The notes under the pieces: generated by a model | What the model was told of the DNA's origin: nothing | Databases searched by the model: none | Seen by the model: only the letters and a program-made list of their open reading frames with translations | Assembly (NCBI RefSeq): GCF_013409365.1 | Contig: NZ_JACCBA010000001.1 | Coordinates: 3,968,001 to 4,032,000 of the forward strand | From: Actinomadura luteofluorescens | GTDB taxonomy: Bacteria > Actinomycetota > Actinomycetes > Streptosporangiales > Streptosporangiaceae | DNA: 64,000 nt | Reading direction: 5' to 3' | Made by a program: the position numbers and the translations under genes | In this document: piece after piece, positions 59,622-64,000 of the stretch | Numbering within the stretch: the stretch's first letter is position 1 | Layout: each line of letters starts with the position of its first letter

Positions 59622-60479
59622 TTGGAGATCGGCGCAGTCGACAGCCTGGCGACGAACGTGGTCATCCCCGGATCGGCCCAGGAGCCGATCGAGGTCTACA
59701 TCGATCACGTCGCCCTGCGTATGGCCATCGTGGAACGCGCTGGGGCCAGAACCATCGGCTCCGACTGGGACGTGGCCGGCGTCTACGCACTCCTCGACCC
59801 CACCGCCTCCGACGGCACCTGGGGCGTCTACGTGGGCAAGGCCCCTGCGGGCATCAGATCTCGCCTGTCGACCCACCTCAGCCAAAAAGACCACTGGTCG
59901 CGCGCCGTCCTCGTCCGCAGGGACACCAGGTACGGCTTCCACTCGGCCCAAGTCGGATGGCTGGAAGGACGCCTGTACGACCTCCTCGACGCCGCCTCGA
60001 ACGCCCGCCTCCACAACATTCGCCGTCCGGTAGACGAAACACTCCCGCCACACGATCGCCAGATGCTCGAATCCTGTGTCATGCCGTTCGTCCGCGTGCT
60101 GCGCCTCCTCGGTCATGACGCCTCGGTGGCCAGCGCGAAGCTCGAACCGACTCTCCCGCCGCCGCGCGTATCGAGCGGTAGCAATAAGAGACTCAGGCGA
60201 AAGATCCATGGCACAGTGCGAGACCTCCTTGCCGCCGGCCTGCTCGAAGCACAAGCGAAGATCGTCTCCACCAGCCCCGCTCGTCCAGCAGAGGCAACCG
60301 TCTTGCCTGACGGCCGCATCGAGTACGACGGGCGCCTCTTCGCCAGCCCCTCGGGCGCGGCGGACTACGTCACCAAGGGTTCCGAAAACGGATGGACTTT
60401 CTGGGCGGTGGATACCGACATCGGCAGAGTCACGCTCGACTCCCTCCGAAAGCGTCTCGTCCCGCCATCCCCAGGCTGA
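59622..60479 (+). CDS. GIY-YIG nuclease-like protein with RAMA-like C-terminal domain
   Basis: 285 residues from TTG 59622, preceded by GGGAGGG. Residues about 50-140 have a GIY-YIG pattern (AGVYALLDP, WGVYVGKAPAGIRSRLSTHL, the Arg in IRSRL, and a Glu in GWLEGRLYDLL). A basic linker (SNKRLRRKIHGTVRDLLAAGLL) leads to residues about 230-275 resembling a RAMA domain (DGRIEYDGRLFASPSGAADYVTKGSENGWTFW). This suggests a DNA-cleaving or sensing protein linked to modified DNA. It stands alone beside a restriction-gene remnant. Confidence 0.75.
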   Translation: MEIGAVDSLATNVVIPGSAQEPIEVYIDHVALRMAIVERAGARTIGSDWDVAGVYALLDPTASDGTWGVYVGKAPAGIRSRLSTHLSQKDHWSRAVLVRRDTRYGFHSAQVGWLEGRLYDLLDAASNARLHNIRRPVDETLPPHDRQMLESCVMPFVRVLRLLGHDASVASAKLEPTLPPPRVSSGSNKRLRRKIHGTVRDLLAAGLLEAQAKIVSTSPARPAEATVLPDGRIEYDGRLFASPSGAADYVTKGSENGWTFWAVDTDIGRVTLDSLRKRLVPPSPG

Positions 60480-60499
60480 TTCCCAGAGTGTGAAGCTCG

Positions 60500-60665
60500 G
60501 CAGGGTCGGAACGCGCGCAAGGTCGGGCGCTTCCTGGCCTTCGTCGGTCTCGCCGAAAAGTCCGGCATCTGAGGCAGAAAGGCACCCACGCCGGGAGCCC
60601 CCTCTCCCGCGAGCTTCGCGCCCAACTCTTCAGCCGCGTGAACGCGCAGGCTATGCCCGGTGGTG
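60500..60665 (+). pseudogene. Possible decayed DUF397 gene
   Basis: The stretch after the GIY-YIG gene contains, in shifting frames, VGLAEKSGI, RKAPTPGA and PLSRELRAQLFSRVNAQAMPGGD, in the order of the middle and end of a DUF397 protein. No continuous frame exists. The rest of 60480-60879 shows nothing recognisable. The call is tentative. Confidence 0.3.
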
Positions 60666-60879
60666 ACGATCGGGGCTCGTGTGGACGACCGCAAGGACCC
60701 CTTTGCGCTGGCTCAGGTGAATCTGACTGCCAGCACAGCCCGGCCAAGCCGGTCAGCAGCACCGGGCGGACCTTGAACTCCAGCATGTGAGTGGGGCCAC
60801 TGATCAACTGGCGTCAGTCTAGATCTCCGGCACCAGTCGATGCCTTGACGGCGCACCTTGCCAGATTTCCACGCAAGTT

Positions 60880-62485
60880 CTATGCGGCGCTTTTGAGGGT
60901 CGTGGACACGCCACCTCCTCCCGGCACAGCTGTTGGCGGGTCACCTGCTCGCGTTTCGACCACATGCGACTCGACTATCTGCGGGTCACCTGCAGGCGGG
61001 CCACCTGCAGGCGAGACGACCGTCCGCGGGTCACCTGCTCGCGGGACGACTGCTCGCCGGTCACCTGTTGGCGGGTCGGATGCGGGTGGGGCGGTCGTCG
61101 GTGGGGCGGTCGTCAAGGAGTCGACCATTGGTGAGTTGGCTGTTCCTGGGCCGGCCATCTCTGTGCCAGCGGTTCGTGGATCGACGGTTCGTGGATCGAC
61201 TGTTTGCGGGCTGGCTGTTGGTGGGTCGGTAGTTCGTGTGTGGGGTGGTGGGAGGAGGCGGTAGGTGAAACGGCCGGTGGTGGGGTTGTGGGTGATGTGG
61301 ATTTGGTGGGGGTTGGTGTGTTTGTAGCGGTTGTGCCATCCGCAGCACAGGGCGAGTTTGTCGATGTCGGTGGGGCTGTTGCCCAGGGCCCATCCGTTGA
61401 TGTGGTCGACTTCGCAGAGCGTCCCGGGGACCTCGCAGCCCTGGACTGCGCAGGTCGGGTAGAGGGTTTCCAGGACCTGGCGTTGGGCGGTGGTGGCGAA
61501 GCGGACCTTGTGGCCCAGGTAGAGGGGGGTGTGGCCGCCTGCGAGCAGGAGGGGTGACACTCCGGCTGAGAGGGCGATGCGGCGGGCTTGTGGTGCGGGG
61601 ATGGGGGTGCCGTCGGTGAGGCGGGCGGGGGTGTGGCTGCCGGTGAGGGTGTCCAGGTCGCAGATGAGGGTGACCTTGGTGGCCTTGTGCCCGCCCGACA
61701 GAACAGCGGTCAGTGCGGCGGCGGTCCGCTCTGGCAGGTCGCGAGGGTCGTCGAGCCCGGTCGGTCCAGCCGGTCCGGTCGGTCCGGTCGGTTTGGTCGG
61801 TTTGGTCGGTTTGGCGAGGGGGGCCAGGGTGCCGTCCCAGATGGCGGTGTCTTCGGGGTTGAGCCAGCCGTTGATGTAGCGGCCACCATCCAGGGAGCGG
61901 GTGGTGGTGATCCAGGACCGCTCATACCCGCGCTGCGCGTCCTGGGGGGGCCTGGTCGTGTCCGTCGCGTTCGGTGATGACCTCGCGGATGCGGCGACCG
62001 AACGCGGCGACCTTGCCGGGTGAGAAGCCCTGGCCGACCATGTCCAGCAGCAGGATCTCGGCCTTGGCGCAGTCGTCATCGTCGAGACGGGCGACAGCGT
62101 CGGCGACGGTCGTGGCATAGCCGTAGGACAACTCGCCTCTGGCCAGCAGCTCGGTGACCGCGGGCAGCCGGTGGAGGTGCCGGGCCAGGGTGATGCGTTC
62201 TTTGGCGCGCTGATCGCGCATACCCAGCCGTGACCTCAGCCACGCCTGGGCGGAAGGGAAGCCCCAGCGGCGCAGCTCACCGCTCTCGTCGACCCGGGCG
62301 ATGAACCCGACCAGCGCACTCTCCTGGACGTCGGAGGCGGCCGCTAACGTCTCGGCCAACTCCATGCACTCCGCGGCAGACTCCGGAGCGGTGCGTGCGG
62401 CCAGTTCGGAGGCGATCGCGGCGAGGGCGTTCACCAGTTCCGTGGTGGACGCCTCACCTAGATCCATATCCGTGACCGAACACAT
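60880..62485 (-). pseudogene. DUF222/HNH endonuclease, frameshifted, with repeat-rich tail
   Basis: The first frame (62485-61922) holds the helical DUF222 part (VQESALVGFIARVDESGELRRWGFPSAQAWLRSRLGM). The second frame continues from DAQRGYERSW through GRYINGWLNPEDTAIW to the HNH motif CEVDHINGWALGNSPTDIDKLALCCGWHNRYKH. The two join at a G7 tract (61944-61950 on the plus strand); removing one base restores one frame of about 530 codons. After the HNH a low-complexity tail of about 115 residues (DPRTVDPRTAG, PPTTAPPASDPP, AGGPPAGDP) is unusual for the family. It could be a mutation, a slippage-prone switch or an assembly error. Confidence 0.8.
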
Positions 62486-62685
62486 ACACAGAGTTTATCG
62501 AACTGGCGGTCGAGCACCCGCCGATACCAAGCCTGATTACTGTCACCACCGCGATAGTCGGAGTCCGATGGGACCGAAATCCGATTCGCGCCCTGGGCGC
62601 CTGCGTTTGCCTGCCGGCGGGCCGATCGTTGGTCGGCTCCCGCAGCCTCCTCCCAGCAGCCCCGGACGTAGCGACGTCTGACGAC

Positions 62686-62975
62686 ATGGATGTGATGTAT
62701 GAACCTGTGTCCGAGGACGACTTCACCATCAGGCTCACGCGTGATCAGGCGTTGGTGCTCTCCGACCGGCTCGACCGGATGGAGGCCAATGAGCAGTTCG
62801 ACAGGCTGGTGAACGAAGACCGAGCAGTGTGGTCGCCGATCCTTCAGATCTCCGGAACGTTGGATAGTCGCTGGCTGAGATCTTCATGCCTGACTGCACC
62901 GCTCGTCTTGAAGCGGCCCGAGAACGGCTCAAGGACTCTCTCGGCGACCTTGGGCGTCCACCGGCGGCCCTTTAG
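62686..62975 (+). pseudogene. Small conserved hypothetical protein, frameshifted
   Basis: ATG 62686 opens MYEPVSEDDFTIRLTRDQALVLSDRLDRM, then a helical acidic segment, up to ISGTLD near 62868. From about 62875 the sensible continuation is in another frame (LAEIFMPDCTARLEAARERLKDSLGDLG) ending at TAG 62973-62975. One base lost or gained near 62870-62876 explains this. Intact it would be about 96 residues, a short helical protein of unknown function. Confidence 0.6.
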
Positions 62976-63166
62976 GCCTCGCGGGGCGGGATAGCCATGT
63001 CGCCCTGCCCCTGCCTCTCCCCTGCAACACGTGCGAACCAGAAGATAGGGAGATATTGCGCGATCAGGCCGGGGACGCACTGTGCCATCGGTTCTGCTGG
63101 GAGCTGCGACGCCCTGTGTCACCTGGCGCGTGGTAGTCGGTGGAGTGCCTGCTACGTTGCCGTTTC

Positions 63167-63892
63167 ATGACAACGTGCATGCTGGCGCGGGCGTTCGTGA
63201 ACTCTGAAGGGGCTCACGGAAATCCCGCGTTGGTCGTGGTCGAGCCGGAGGGCGCGACGGCGACGTCCCAGCAGCGTCAGGACCTCGCGGACGATCTCGC
63301 GGTTCCCGCCACCGTGTTCGTCCACGACGCCGCCGAGGGCCGGGTGAGCATCCACAGCAACTATGGGTCGCCCATTCGCTTCGGCGGTCATCCCTCGCTC
63401 GCCACGGTCGAGGTCCTGCACCACCTCGGCTTCCACGTCGCCGCCATCACCCCTGAAGCAGGCCGCGTCTCATGCCGCCGCGATTCCGATGGCACCGTCT
63501 GGCTGACCGCCCCGGCGTCGTGGTCCAAGCCCTGGCGGCACTACCAGATGGACGACGCCGAGGAGATCGACGCGCTGACCGGGCTGCCCGCCGGGGAGGA
63601 CTTCACCCAGGTCTGGGCCTGGATGGACGAACCCGCGGGCCGGGTCCGCGCCCGGCTTTGGGCGCCGCGCATCGGCAAGGGCGAGGACGAGGCGTGCGGT
63701 AGCGCCTCCATGCTGCTGACCCTGAAGCTGGCTCGCCCGCTCGAAGTCCTGCACGGCCGCCACCACTCGCTCATCCTCACCCAGCCTGTGGACGAAGAAC
63801 TCGTCGAGCTCGGAGGACGCTGCGTCCTCGACCCGCCGTCCGACGAGGTCCAGACCAAGGTCGACGCCTTCTATGGCCGGACACCACCCTGA
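63167..63892 (+). CDS. PhzF-like isomerase-fold protein lacking the catalytic Glu
   Basis: 241 residues with the two-lobed PhzF fold: ARAFVNSEGAHGNPALVVV, SPIRFGGHPSLATVEVLHHLG and GKGEDEACGSASMLLTLKLA. The catalytic block SETAF of active PhzF proteins reads PATVF (in DDLAVPATVFVHD), so the catalytic Glu is replaced by Ala. It may be inactive as an isomerase or do another reaction. ATG 63167 is chosen. No partner genes lie nearby, and the remaining bases to 64000 hold nothing recognised. Confidence 0.82.
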   Translation: MTTCMLARAFVNSEGAHGNPALVVVEPEGATATSQQRQDLADDLAVPATVFVHDAAEGRVSIHSNYGSPIRFGGHPSLATVEVLHHLGFHVAAITPEAGRVSCRRDSDGTVWLTAPASWSKPWRHYQMDDAEEIDALTGLPAGEDFTQVWAWMDEPAGRVRARLWAPRIGKGEDEACGSASMLLTLKLARPLEVLHGRHHSLILTQPVDEELVELGGRCVLDPPSDEVQTKVDAFYGRTPP

Positions 63893-64000
63893 CCGCAAGG
63901 GGCAGGACACCACGCGGAGAATCAGTTGCGGTGGCTCCCGCCAAGGGCGGGGTTGAGGCAAGGCTTGGGCGCGCTGATAACTGGGAGCGGTCTTCACAGG

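Overview
The window is high-GC DNA (third codon positions almost all G or C, frequent GTG and TTG starts, 1- and 4-base gene overlaps) from a filamentous actinomycete. The gene families present (Mce/YrbE, CU044_5270, DUF6801, SUKH, XRE-DUF5753/DUF397, DUF222-HNH) would suit Thermomonosporaceae such as Actinomadura, or a related family. The taxon is an inference, not a match. No rRNA, tRNA or CRISPR array was found.

Layout. (1) 1-4.4 kb: accessory and partly decayed. It holds the end of an IS630-type element, a truncated duplicate of a neighbouring gene, short exact duplications and three small unknown proteins, two of them membrane proteins. (2) 4.5-19.1 kb: regulators and small metabolism. 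It has an ECF sigma factor with a CU044_5270 membrane partner, a Ser/Thr kinase, GNAT acetyltransferases, an amidohydrolase/MarR pair, a quinone-oxidoreductase/ArsR pair, a VOC protein, a SUKH protein, a coiled-coil protein, a cholesterol-oxidase-like GMC flavoprotein with a coupled membrane protein, and a PucR-type regulator. (3) 19.3-38.85 kb: one uninterrupted minus-strand block ending at a terminator. From upstream to downstream it runs protein O-mannosyltransferase, DUF6801 surface protein, JmjC/cupin hydroxylase, DUF6801 protein with a long Thr-Pro stalk, DUF6801 protein, secreted lipase, lipoprotein, YrbE A/B, MceA-F and four Mce-associated proteins. (4) 39.2-47.3 kb: a SigJ-like ECF41 sigma factor divergent from a LUD protein, a methyltransferase, a DrrAB-like exporter with a bactofilin-like (DUF4097) protein and a divergent MarR/GbsR regulator, a MITE-like insertion and an MFS drug exporter. 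(5) 47.4-54.4 kb: a SUKH protein, a NarL-type two-component system divergent from an SGNH hydrolase, and a MacB/FtsX-type ABC exporter. (6) 54.4-55.7 kb: a small leader ORF with alternative hairpins ahead of a GNAT acetyltransferase translationally coupled to an extra translation initiation factor IF-1. (7) 55.7-64 kb: rhodanese, HATPase/XRE/DUF397 regulatory trio, AlkZ-like winged-helix protein, GIY-YIG nuclease with a RAMA-like C-terminus, DUF222-HNH nuclease and a PhzF-like protein. Several genes here are broken by single-base frameshifts.

How the parts may work together. The 19-kb block reads as a cell-envelope lipid-acquisition locus. The lipase would release lipids outside the cell, the Mce/YrbE complex would import them, and the DUF6801 proteins would be surface partners, at least one with a Thr-Pro stalk suited to O-mannosylation by the co-encoded mannosyltransferase. 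A ChoD-like flavoprotein just downstream hints at sterol-type substrates. The pairing of DUF6801, PMT and JmjC genes with an Mce operon is the most novel larger arrangement. The leader-ORF/GNAT/IF-1 unit is the most novel regulatory arrangement. A recurring theme is in-frame 12-, 15- or 18-bp tandem repeats at the ends of unrelated genes.
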